Origin: Sphaeramia orbicularis
Lineage: Eukaryota > Chordata > Actinopteri > Kurtiformes > Apogonidae
Assembly: GCF_902148855.1 (NCBI RefSeq)
Contig: NC_043969.1
Span: 30,013,853-30,077,852 of the forward strand
DNA length: 64,000 nucleotides
Direction of reading: 5' to 3'
Both the position numbers and the translations under genes were made by a program. Below the pieces are notes generated by a model. The model was not told the DNA's origin and ran no database searches. It saw only the letters and a program-made list of their open reading frames with translations. This document shows positions 34,949 to 47,015 of the stretch, in pieces (within the stretch, counting starts at the first letter, position 1; every line of letters starts with the position of its first letter).

Positions 34949-35780
34949 TCAGTGCAGGCTACACATATGCGCTATACATTCAAAAAAGGAAAACAAACCT
35001 TCACCCAACAGGACTTTACTGGACTTGACAAACACACACAGTGAATAAAAAGCAACAATATTTGACTTAACTTTAATTTATTTGTAATGAGACCTCTGTT
35101 GTTTGATGCAGTAGACTCAAATAAACCGTCCTTGTTCAATCCATCAGGCCTAATGAAGTAATGAATTATTACATGTGGACACTAGTGTTCTTTTATGACA
35201 CTTAACATTAGAATCACCAACAATGCAGAACCTCCAATCAAAACAACTGAATAAATGTGGGTATATAATATGTAAGGCAGTCTATTTACTATGTTTGCAT
35301 TATGAGTAATGGGGATCAAAATTACCTCATGGCAGATCTAGGTAAAACCACTGTTTTTTTTCTCTCCCTCTTTTATTCCCAAATCCCCTAAATGCATAAA
35401 ATTGTCTATAGAGCACTTCTAGAAGAAATATAGAGTATTTATTCAAACAGTTAAATGCAATTTAATATGTGAGAAAAGTCATATACAGACTGAGCGAACT
35501 GTTGTTTTTAGAGGAATTGTATTGAGACTTTAATTTCCATTAATCCTACAATATTTGTAATGTCTAAATCGCATACATTTTATTAGAGAGGGGATTTGAA
35601 AATGTGAAATGTAACTCAACTCAAGCCACTGATACCATTATAGCCAGATAAGTAGCATGATATCAAAGTATGAAAGTAGATCTGGTCAGCAGACTATACT
35701 ATTTTCTGTTTTTCACCTCACCTTGAAGCTTCGTAGGGATTAGAAAAAAATCTTATGACATTTCATGATGCATAAAAATG
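34949..35780. other. Intergenic F-G, second part
   Basis: AT-rich DNA. 'gtttttcacctcaccttg' at about 35708 resembles 'gtttttcacctcaccctg' upstream of gene C, so some homologous promoter-distal sequence persists. Nothing else recognised. Confidence 0.45.
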
Positions 35781-35788
35781 TATAAATA
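35781..35788 (+). promoter_or_regulatory. TATA box of gene G
   Basis: TATAAATA in aaaaatgtataaatact, followed by the shared leader word ttctcagtaaga. Confidence 0.77.
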
Positions 35789-35858
35789 CTAGTGCATGCT
35801 CCACATTCTCAGTAAGATATGCACAATGCCTCCCAGCAGTTCAGAAGTCTTAGATAGT

Positions 35859-38800
35859 ATGATAACCTCACACATGTGGCCAGAACAGGGTTGGGCATTT
35901 CTGCATCTGCTGCTAGTGGTGTCTTTTTCACAAGCTGAGGAACTGGTTTGTAGACAGAGAGGGAATCTCGAAAACCCCCAACTATTAAAGGATGGGGACA
36001 TAATGCTGGGAGGAATTTTGTCTTTTCACAACAACTGGGAAAACAGACATCATACCTACATGCACAAACCGCTGCCACTACAGTGCACCAGGTAAGTCAA
36101 CGTGTAGAAATGTCTTTGATAAAAGGGAGTTGAACAAAATAGAGTAAAATTAAGGAATATTTTCTGCTTTCTGGAGTATTTATATCATATACTTTAATGT
36201 CATTATGTCAACTTTAAAAATGCACTGGTTAAATGGACATTTCTTTTTACTCTTGAGTGTAGTCTGAACTTCAGGAGTTTCCAGTTTGCCCAGGCTATGC
36301 TGTTTGCTATAGATGAGATTAATAACAGCACCGACCTACTGCCTGGAATCTCTCTGGGTTATAAGATGTATGACTCCTGTGGCTCCATTTCTGTAGGAGT
36401 GAAAGGGGCACTGGCCTTAACTAATGGTAATGAGGAGGTATTTAGACCCTCTGAGATGCCATGTACCAGACCGGCTCAAGTACAGGCCATTTTAGGGGAG
36501 TCAAATTCCTCTCCTTGTATGGCTATATCTACTGTGATTGGACCCTTTCATATACCTCTGGTTGGTAGGAGTGATTCAATCTTACATTTTATTATAGTTC
36601 CTGACAATAATCTAAGATCTGATCTGTGAATGTGCTCTTTATTTTGTAGTGACACACATGTAATTTACCTGTATTCTTCTTCCTAGATCAGCCACTTTGC
36701 CACCTGTGCTTGTCTTAGTGATAAAGTCAAATACCCATCATTCCTCAGAACAATACCCAGTGACTACCATCAAAGCAGAGCCCTGGCCCAGCTGGTCAAG
36801 CACTTTGGTTGGACTTGGGTGGGAGCTCTTAGATCCAATGATGATTATGGAAATAATGGAATGGCCACATTCATAGAAACTGCAGAACAGCTGGGGATCT
36901 GTCTAGAGTATTCTGTGTCCTTCTATAGAACAGATCCACTAGAAAAAATAAGACAAGTAATCAATGTTATCATGGCTTCTACCTCCAAAGTGATTATCAC
37001 TTTTCTTGGCCCAAAGGAACTTTATGTACTGATGAGAGAAATGTCTGAGTACAATCTGACTGGATACCAGTGGGTCGGCACTGAGGCCTGGATATTTGAT
37101 TCTAAAACTGCTGCTGTGAACAAACATCACATTCTGGATGGAGCTATAGGTCTGTCCATCCCTGAAGCACATGTCAGTGGAATGAAAGAGTTCATGTTGG
37201 ATGTGAAGCCACTCAATTCTTCTGGAAATGAATTATTTACTGAATTCTGGGAGACATTATTCAACTGTAAATTTAACCAGAGCGATTTGTCAGATGGTAA
37301 TGAGAAAGTATGTACTGGAGATGAAGATATAAATGAAATACAGAACAGTTTCACTGATATGTCACTCATGCCCATCTTTAACAATGTCTATAAAGGAGTG
37401 TATGCTGTGGCCCATGCACTGCATAATATACTTAGTTGTAATAGAACATGCAATAACAAAGTGCAGTTAGATCCATATATGGTGAGTTAACCACTGAGGA
37501 ATGGTAATGTATTTATGACATTAAAAACAAAGCAAAACAGAGAGATATTTTAGTACCATGAATTATTTACCATGATAAGAAAAAAATAATAAAAGCAGTT
37601 TAAAAGTTGGTAGTAGGTATGTGTATTGAATATCATATGAATATGTTTTGGATGCTTTTAAAGAAAATGTCTACTGTTAATGTATGCAACAGGAAATTAA
37701 TTACAGTGAATTATATTTTTTCTAGATTTTACAACACATAAGAAAGATTCAGTTCAAAACTAAGGAAGGAGATGAGGTTTACTTTAATGAGAATGGAGAC
37801 CCTGCAGCAAAGTATGAAATAATCAACTGGCAGCCCACACAAAATGGTATTGTGGACTTTGTCACAGTCGGTCTTTATGATGCCTCTTTACCTGCAGACA
37901 GACAAATGAATATTGAGAATAAAACTATAATTTGGGCACAAAACTCACTGCAGGTAAGTTGTTGTGTGGTTCTTATCATGTTCACAGTGGTGTGATTAAA
38001 AAATGTTCATTGTTTGTGTGAGAATAAAACAAATGTTTTGTACATTTTCTTATGTCAAAATGAATACTATTACATACTTCTTAAATATTATTGTACTCTC
38101 TATCCAGGTTCCTCTGTCAGTTTGCAGTGAGAACTGTCCCCCAGGAACTCGTAAGGTTCTTCAGAAAGGAAAGCCTGTCTGCTGCTACAACTGTATACAA
38201 TGTGCAGAAGGAGAATTCAACAACGTTACAGGTGTAGTGAAATTTGCCACTGTGTCAGACTTGTTCAGTCGAGTTTCACTTCATGCTCCGAAACTGTAAA
38301 TATTTCTATATATCAATATATAGCTTTGTTTTCTCAAGAAGGGGTAAATTTAACTGTTTTACAGTTGTGTAGAATATTAAAAAAAAAATAACATTAAATT
38401 AATCTATTATGATATTATTATGAAAAACATCCACATGTAAATCCTACATATGAATCATTACCTATCAAGGTTTAATCACACAAGTATCACTTAAGTGTCA
38501 CTGAACTTTACCATAATTGAGGTTGAATTATGTCTCTGAGTGGTCTAATATATGCATTATGAAGATGGATGTATCATGTCAGAGTATGTGAAGGTCAGAT
38601 GTCTTTATGATCTTGATTAATTATGCTGTCTTCTGTGAGCATTTAAAATATAACTATTTGTACTGAAAATATTATTAGGGCAATGCATTTATGTACATAT
38701 ATTTAGTTTGAGCAATATACCTTTATTACATACACTTTTCTCTGTTTTCGTTACAGTGGTTGATCTGTATTGTCATGTGTGTCTCATAATGCACATAAAA

Positions 38801-39756
38801 TGATGCATTACATTTGTAGGTGACAGTCTGACTCATTTGCAGATTCTATCACCTGTGAACGATGCCCTCCTGAATTCTGGTCTAATGAGAAAAGAGATGC
38901 CTGTGTGAAGATGGAGGCAGAGTTTCTGTCTTATGGGGAAATTATGGGATGTCTGCTCACTGCAGCATCTTTATTTGGAACATGCATGACTTGTCTTGTG
39001 GCATACATTTTCTTCAGATACAGGAAAACTCCTATTGTCAGGGCCAACAACGCTGAGCTGAGTTTCCTGCTGCTCTTCTCTTTAACCCTGTGTTTCCTGT
39101 GTTCTCTGACCTTCATTGGCCAACCATCTGAATGGTCCTGCATGCTCCGTCACACAGCTTTCGGCATCACCTTCGTCCTCTGCGTCTCTTGTGTTCTTGG
39201 TAAAACTATAGTGGTGTTAATGGCCTTCAGGGCTACACTTCCAGGCAGTAATGTGATGAAATGGTTTGGGCCTGTTCAACAGAGACTCAGTGTTGTGGGA
39301 TTTACTCTTATACAGGTGTTGATATGTATCCTCTGGTTAACCATCTCTCCCCCTTTTCCTTTTAAAAACTTTAAGGATTTCAAGGACAAAATCATCATTG
39401 AGTGTGCTCTGGGCTCTGCTATCGGCTTCTGGGCTGTACTCGGGTACATTGGACTTTTAGCTTTGTTATGTTTCGTTCTTGCTTTTCTGGCTCGGAAGCT
39501 GCCTGATAACTTCAATGAAGCCAAATTTATAACCTTCAGCATGTTGATATTCTGTGCAGTCTGGATCACTTTTATCCCAGCTTATGTCAGCTCTCCGGGG
39601 AAGTTCAGTGTTGCAGTGGAAATATTTGCTATTCTGGCCTCTAGTTTTGGACTACTTATTTGCATTTTTATTCCAAAATGTTACATAATCTTATTAAAAC
39701 CAGAGAAAAATACAAAAAAGAGCATAATGGGCAAGGGAGGACCAAGAACAATGTGA
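35859..39756 (+). CDS. Gene G: OlfC/V2R-like olfactory receptor, complete (863 aa)
   Basis: Exons: 35859-36091, 36263-36560, 36687-37481, 37726-37953, 38108-38231, 38843-39756. In-frame ATG 35826 is an alternative start. The donor after exon 2 is gttggt, weaker than the gtgggt or gtaagg of other copies but still a GT. Exon 2 reads MGESNSSPC-type sequence (LGESNSSPC) where most have MGETSSSPC. Lobe 2 is its own variant ([27 protein letters not shown]). Exon 5 has YNCIQC where most have YDCIRC. Exon 6 begins [14 protein letters not shown] and has LVAYIFFRY, two marks shared only with K; the tail KGGPRTM is unique. Intron 5 (611 bases) shows nothing recognisable. Confidence 0.94.
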
Positions 39757-40175
39757 GGAGGACAATGGCAAAGTTTCAGTACTGCTAACTGTGTTTGGAT
39801 TCTACCTGAATTACTGAGAAATTTAATGTAGACAGTTACGTTACTGATAGCATTAGTCCAACCACTATAATAACAATGGCTGTTATGATGGTAGTTGTGG
39901 TTGTGTAATTTTACTGCTAGACCACATCCCCTAGATGATGCATCTGTTGCTAAAACTGTCCATTTAACATTTTGCTAGTGTGGAAAAAACATCAAGTGGC
40001 CTGGTTTTTAACCTGAGGTGCTGCATCTCTTATTTTTCCTGAACTCAGGACTTTCATACTTGGACTGTATCATCTGGAATGAGTAAAAAGGAACATAACA
40101 GAGAATTTGTACTTTGAGACTTTTAGGCAGAAGTTGTATCATGAAAAATTTACTCAACACTGTGGACTGAGACAA
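39757..40175. other. Intergenic G-H, first part: nothing recognised
   Basis: Ordinary AT-rich sequence after the stop codon, with no repeat boundary seen before the MITE at 40176. Confidence 0.45.
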
Positions 40176-40769
40176 TTAGGCTTTGGCCAAATCCCAATTC
40201 ACCCCTTGGCCCTACCCCTTTGTTTTGCACGTCCAAGTGAAGGGGTAGGGTTGTCCCAATCCTCGATGAGTCAAAGGGGAAGGGCTAAGGGGGAGGGCTG
40301 TTTGACACTGGAAATGGAGATTTTTCAGGAGCAAACTACAAATGGAGGGGTATGAGAAATCTCCCATAATTCTGTTCAAATCATAAGCACAATAGTGGTA
40401 AACACAGCAAAAATGTGCAGCAGTGTGACGAAAGAAACACAAATGTACATATTTTCTTCATAAACTACTTAATCATTTGATCGACTGTTTAATGCCATCT
40501 CAATGTGTTATTGACCGTAATTCTTCAAAAACATGCCCAAAGCCCATGAAACAGAGACGGTTACAGCTGCTGACGGCATAGTGAATTATTTTAGAAACAA
40601 AGTTGTCGCATCGGTTTATAGCAGCATTAATGACCGACGATGATGTAACAGGTCTAGAAGGGTTGTCTCATTTCATAGGGGAATATTTCAAACCCTACCT
40701 CTTGCAACTCTGTTTCAAGGGGTAGGGGTAAGAGGTAGGGTCAAGGGGTGAACTGGGGTTTGGGCCTAA
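40176..40769. mobile_element. Non-autonomous DNA transposon (MITE) with long imperfect inverted ends
   Basis: The left end (ttaggctttggccaaatccc, then aattcaccccttggcccta) and the reverse complement of the right end (ttaggcccaaaccccagttc, then accccttgaccctacc) form about 40 bases of imperfect inverted repeat rich in CCCC/GGGG. The ~590-base interior is non-coding. I could not settle the target duplication, so the superfamily is left open. The repeat type is common in teleosts. Confidence 0.75.
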
Positions 40770-42261
40770 GTCTTTCAAAGTCGTGTATAGTGCAAAGGAT
40801 TGACCATGCGATACACTGATCCACTGGAGCAATGTGATGCAGACCATGCTGATATTTCTGTTATAGTGGGTAAAGGCCATTGTGCCTGCCCAGCAGCACT
40901 TCAGATTTTACAAAAAATGAGGCAAGGGTGGGATACAGTTTATCAAATTGTTTCTAAATAAATCTACATACATGCCCCCCCACAACTTGACTTTTTTTTT
41001 TTTTTTGCCAAATTATGATTAAGATTTTGAATCAAGATTCTTTTTTAAGTACTCAGATATTTTACCAAAGTAAATGTTGCATCAGTGTTGTGTTACTGTT
41101 CATAATGTTTTTGCTGCAGATGGAATGTTATTATAAGCCCATAATATTTGCAATATTTGACAGATATGAACTGTATGTATATTACAATGTGGAAAATAGA
41201 TGAAGGAGAGGAAGGAATGAGGAAAAAAAGAGTACACATTAAAAAACACAATCATAGACAAAATACAATGACTCAGTTTTTTTTTATTCATATACGATGT
41301 CATATTAAAAGTTAAATTAAGTTACCCATATTAAAATGGAATACTACTTATTTTTGCATCACTGTGCAAAAAGTTCATAATGTCCTTTAAGTGTATTTTT
41401 ATTCAAGTGGTCTGAGAGGGCACAAGCCTTCTACCCCCAGCTCTGAACTCTAGTTTTCAGGATGTAAAAAATTAAAATTGTGACAAAGTGTTTTCAGGCA
41501 GGTAGGCAGGTAGACTACAGTAATTACTGATCATTGCTACTGTATTGGTCATTCTTCTCTTGAAGTGCTTGAAAATGTGGATATGTCTCTCCATGGGACC
41601 TTATATAAAGTCATATGCATAATATGTACAGTACAAATACTCCATGGCAGTACTGGCCTCTTAAATTGTTTAGTTAACCTGATGTAGTCTGTTGTGTTAA
41701 GATTTAGGGTTTATTTGACTTAAACTCTTCATTTCGGTCAACTTTGCACCAACAAACATTATGGGCATCCTTGTCATTGTAACACAGTGAATTGTACCTC
41801 TGAAATAGTTATTGTAATAGATAAGAAATCTGACTTAAAAAAAAAAAAAAAAAAAAAAATCAGTACACCCAATATGTATCAACTCATATATTACTACCAA
41901 ACAAAGCCTGTCATTTAGGATGAATGTAATGCTTCATTGCATGTAGGTGTTTGGTTGGAGTGTTTAGAGACCTTTCATTGTGGATAAAATATGCTGTAGT
42001 TTCCACAGCTGTGTTATGGGGAATTGTAAAGACCTTTTAATTTGTCTTAATCCTGCATTATATGAATTGTGTAAATTGCATTAATATATTAGAATAAAAA
42101 CTGCATCTCTTAAACTAATACATTAACTCATAACATCATGGTCAGATAACCATTCAATATAATACCTTATTCCAGGTGTAAACATCCATCCTGTCATTCA
42201 ACTGACCTTGTGGGTTTACAGTAATGACTCAAGTCTGTTGTTTTCAGGTTGCTATAATAAC
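40770..42261. other. Intergenic G-H, second part
   Basis: AT-rich DNA with T runs near 40990 and 41275 and a 23-base A run at about 41837-41859. No gene or element end was identified. Confidence 0.45.
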
Positions 42262-42269
42262 TATAAATA
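42262..42269 (+). promoter_or_regulatory. TATA box of gene H
   Basis: TATAAATA in ataactataaatatcagtac; followed by the shared leader 'agattctcggtaaggtgcat'. Confidence 0.76.
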
Positions 42270-42342
42270 TCAGTACGAGTCCCAGATTCTCGGTAAGGTG
42301 CATGTGATGCCACCCAGTGGTTTAGAGGTCTTAGACAGTAAG

Positions 42343-45300
42343 ATGGCTGCACAGATGTGGCCAGAGCAGGGTTGGGCATTTCTGCAGCTGCTGCTGGTGG
42401 TGTGTTTTTCACAGGCTGATGAGCCTGTTTGCAGGCATAGAGGAGATTCTGAAAACCCACAACTATCAAAGAATGGGGACATTATTCTGGGAGGAATCTT
42501 TTCTCTTCACAGTAGTTGGAAAACCAGACAAGAAAGGTACATGCATAAACCACTACCACTTCAGTGCACCAGGTAAGATACACCGTAGAAATGTTTTGAT
42601 GAGAAACAAGTTAAAAATGATATGTTAAAGTTGAACTTGATTTTAAAAAGAATTTCTTAAACTTCCGAATGTATGATTGACATGGCATTTTTATATGTAC
42701 ATATTTTTTTTTACTTTCAGTTTGAACTTCAGGGACTTCCAGTTTGCTCAGGCCATGTTATTTGCAATAGAGGAGATTAATAACAGCACAGACCTACTGC
42801 CTGGAGTCTCCTTAGGCTATAAGATTTATGATTCCTGTGGATCCATTCCTAGAGGAGTGAAGGTGGCACTGGCCTTGGCTAATGGTAATGAAGAGGTGTT
42901 TGTGTCCTCTGAGGAACAATGTATTCAACGAGCTCAAGTACAGACCATTATGGGGGAGACATCCTCTTCTCCTTGTATGGCTATAGCGACTGTCATCGGA
43001 CCTTTTCATCTGCCTCTGGTAAATATCTTACATTGCAGTTATCAGTGCTATTCAGGTCAAATGTTATATTATTCAAACTCTGGTGAATACATATATGTAA
43101 TTCTTCTTCCTAGATCAGCCACTTTGCCACCTGTGCTTGTCTTAGTGATAAAGTCAAATACCCATCATTCCTCAGAACAATACCCAGTGACTACTATCAA
43201 AGCAGAGCCCTGGCCCAGCTGGTCAGATACTTTGGCTGGACTTGGGTGGGAGCTGTTAGAACCAATGATGATTATGGAAATAATGGAATGGCCACATTCA
43301 TAGAAACTGCAGAGCAGCTGGGGATCTGTCTGGAGTACTCTGTAGCTGTCTTTAGAACTGATCCACCAGAAAAAATAAGACAAATTATAGACATAATCAG
43401 GGATTCCACCTCCAAAGTGATTGTTGCTTTTGTCTCCCACATGGATATGGATGTATTAATCCATCAGCTGTCGTATCACAACATGACTGGATACCAGTGG
43501 GTAGGAAGTGAAGGGTGGATATTTGATTCCAAAACTGCTGCTATGGACACTCATCATATTCTGGATGGAGCTATAGGTCTGTCCATCCCTGAAGCATATG
43601 TCAGTGGAATGAAAGAGTTCATGTTGGATGTAAAGCCACTCAATTCTTCTGGAAATGAATTATTTACAGAATTCTGGGAAGGACTATTCAACTGTAAATT
43701 TAACCAGAGCAATTTATCAGTTGGTAATGAGAAAGTATGTACTGGAGATGAAGATATAACTGAAATACACAACAGTTTCACTGATATGTCACTCATGCCC
43801 ATCTTTAACAATGTCTATAAAGGAGTGTATGCTGTGGCCCATGCACTGCATAATATACTTGGCTGTAATGAAACATGTGACAGCAAAAGACCATTAGATC
43901 CATTAAGAGTGAGTTTACCATGGAATTTTTCATGTTTCATGTTTTGACCAAAAATACAATATCAATATATAATGGGAATATGTACAATATGCTTTTAAAC
44001 CATAAACAAAACAAGATGTGTGTGTGAAAAATGATTATAATTATATTCTGCTTTTCTAGATTTTACAACAAATTAGACAAATTAATTTCAAAACAAAGGA
44101 AGGAGATGAGGTTTACTTTAATGAGAATGGAGACCCTGCAGCAAAGTATGAAATAATTAACTGGCAGCCCACACAAAATGGTATTGTGGACTTTGTCACA
44201 GTTGGTCTATATGATGCCTCTTTACTTGCAGACAGACAGCTGATTCTAGAAAACAAAACTTTAATTTGGGCACAAAACTCTATGCAGGTAACTACTCTGT
44301 ACTCCTATCAACGTCATTGTGCTGTGACTCAAACATATTTTTCCTTTTGATTTCATGTCTTAGATAAAAAAATGAAATTAGATTTTTTCCAAGTGAATAC
44401 TAATCCATATCCTCTGATTGTATTTTTTATTTTGCTTTCATCCAGGTTCCTCTGTCAGTTTGCAGTGAGGAATGTCCCCTAGGAACTCGCAAGGTTCTCC
44501 AGAAAGGAAAGCCTGTCTGCTGTTATGACTGTATACGCTGTGCAGAAGGAGAATTCAGCAACATTACAGGTGTAGTTATATTCCCTGCATGGTTTGAATC
44601 TTTAATATAAGAACTGTAGTAGATGTCTTATTGAATAAATGCACTGTATAAAGATATCATGTGCAAAACTAAGTGTCAATATAACTACCAAATCACTGCA
44701 TTACACAAAACATTTACAATGAAAAATTGCTTGTGCTTAACTCTCAAAGTATGGACAGACTCAGAAATGTACATTGTATTCAGTATTTAGTGATTTCTAT
44801 TACATTAGAAATTACATTAATGACATGCAAAACTGATGTAGGTCACAGATCTAAGAGTGCTGTGGCATTAACAGATTTCCCCTGGTTCCACTAGATACAT
44901 AATAAAGATTATATTTGATTGTAATTGATTACAGTTGACAATTTTCTTGCAATTGTATGTGACCATATATTATATCTAGTAAATACAATGCGACAGCTGC
45001 TTCAAATATGTAGAAATGAAGAAACAGAGAAACTTATATGACAATCTGATTCTTTTACAGATTCTATCACCTGTGAACGATGCCCTTCTGAATTCTGGTC
45101 TAATGAGAAAAGAGATGCCTGTGTGAAGAAGGAGACAGAGTTTCTGTCTTATGAGGAAATTATGGGATCCCTGCTCACTGGAGCATCTTTATTTGGAACA
45201 TGCATGACTTGTCTTGTGGCATGCATTTTCTTCAGATACAGGAAAACTCCTATTGTCAGGGCCAACAACGCTGAGCTGAGTTTCCTGCTGCTCTTCTCTT

Positions 45301-45974
45301 TAACCCTGTGTTTCCTGTGTTCTCTGACCTTCATTGGCCAACCATCTCAGTGGTCCTGCATGCTCCGCCACACAGCTTTCGGCATCACCTTCGTCCTCTG
45401 CATCTCTTGTGTTCTTGGTAAAACTATAGTGGTGTTAATGGCCTTCAGGGCTACACTTCCAGGCAGTAATGTGATGAAATGGTTTGGGCCTGTTCAACAG
45501 AGACTCAGTGTTGTGGGATTTACTCTTATACAGGTGTTGATATGTATCCTCTGGTTAACCATTTCTCCTCCATTTGCTTTTAAAAATTTCAAGCAATTTA
45601 ACAACAAAATCATCATCGAGTGTGCTCTGGGCTCTGCTATAGGCTTCTGGGCTGTACTCGGGTACATTGGACTTTTAGCTTTGTTATGTTTCGTTCTTGC
45701 TTTTCTGGCTCGGAAGCTGCCTGATAACTTCAATGAAGCCAAATTTATAACCTTCAGCATGTTGATATTCTGTGCAGTCTGGATCACTTTTATCCCAGCT
45801 TATGTCAGCTCTCCAGGGAAGTTCAGTGTTGCAGTGGAAATATTTGCTATTCTGGCCTCTAGTTTTGGACTTCTCATTTGTATTTTTGTCCCAAAATGTT
45901 ACATAATTTTATTAAAACCAGAGAGGAATACAAAAAAGAACATGATGGGTAAAGGTCCAACAAAAACAACATGA
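42343..45974 (+). CDS. Gene H: OlfC/V2R-like olfactory receptor, complete (862 aa)
   Basis: Exons: 42343-42572, 42721-43018, 43114-43908, 44060-44287, 44446-44569, 45061-45974. In-frame ATG 42307 is an alternative start. Exon 2 has [18 protein letters not shown] where other copies have a [17 protein letters not shown]-type sequence, an unusual patch in lobe 1, and ends HLPL before a gtaaat donor. Lobe 2 is the DMD-type module with WVGSEGW, shared with I, and PEAYVSG in place of PEAHVSG. Exon 5 has [10 protein letters not shown] where all other copies of B-K have CPPGT. Exon 6 pairs GQPSQW with [11 protein letters not shown] and has LLKPERN in place of LLKPEKN. Intron 5 (491 bases) is unremarkable. 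Confidence 0.94.
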
Positions 45975-46923
45975 AGGTCATTGACAAAGACAATGTTTTA
46001 TGCTGTTGTAGTACTACCTTAGGTAATAATCATATTTTTGCTCTGTGATCTCTGTCATCTTCTGCTGTACCACAATGGGATGCAGCACCTGTCCTCACAT
46101 GAGTAAAAGTATACTTTACATGTACTTTTGAAACCTGTAAATATCTCAGAGTTTGTCAAGGTCTTCCCAGCCTGGAGGCCCATTCATACAACACAGCATC
46201 CAGTCCCAAACACTGGGTCACATTTTGGATGCAGAGAAGGGTGTCTGAGTTGCAAAATATATTTGCATTTCAAACAATTTAAACAAGACAGGAAAAAAAT
46301 ATAATGTGATTGTGTTTTGTGTATGTTGTTTTACTAATAAGGAAATAAAACAATGCGGTAACCTTGTACCTGCCTGTCATACATACATAAATGTTTCACA
46401 TGGCACCATTTGTTTAATAGGATACTTTGATTTTTTCCCCCACTTTTTTAAAAATAAATACATGCGTTTAAATGTACAAGTTGGTGTGTTTAATGTTGCG
46501 TTAGCAAATTAATGTTCAGGAATTGGAGTTCTGCACTGTAGCACATGGCACAATTCACTCTATCGATGTGGTAATTTTGGTTGTAGAATTTGATTTAATT
46601 ATTTATTTAATCAGAACTCCAAATTGATAGTTCATTCTATCAGGCTAAATGGATGGGATATCACTTTACTTTTTCTATTATTTTGTATTAGACTTAACTT
46701 ATATTGCTTCTGAAAGCTGGAAAGGGAAAGGTGACACTCTTACAATTCCCCAACAATGACAATGAAAAGACAAACTAAAAACTATACCTTAGAATTACAA
46801 CATGAAAAGCAATGCAAAAAATACAAAACAACCCATCAGGATTTTCCACAGAGATAGGGCACCTATGAGTTTTTTTTTTTGTTTTTGTTTTTGTTTTTGT
46901 TTTTAATACACTGACGTGAAATG
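45975..46923. other. Intergenic H-I: nothing recognised
   Basis: A polyadenylation-like AATAAA lies near 46344. A T-rich run with GTTTTT units occupies 46870-46903. No mobile-element ends were found. Confidence 0.45.
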
Positions 46924-46931
46924 TTAAATAA
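46924..46931 (+). promoter_or_regulatory. Degenerate TATA position of gene I
   Basis: Where the other copies have tgtataaatacc this gene has tgttaaataaaaacc, so the TATAAATA is lost while the following leader (agattctcagtaaggcacat) is kept. Whether TTAAATAA still works is unknown. Confidence 0.5.
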
Positions 46932-47015
46932 AAACCACTGCCAGCTCAAGATTCTCAGTAAGGCACATGTAATGCCTCCCAGTGGTTTAACATTGTTAGT
47001 GTGACGGCCACACAG

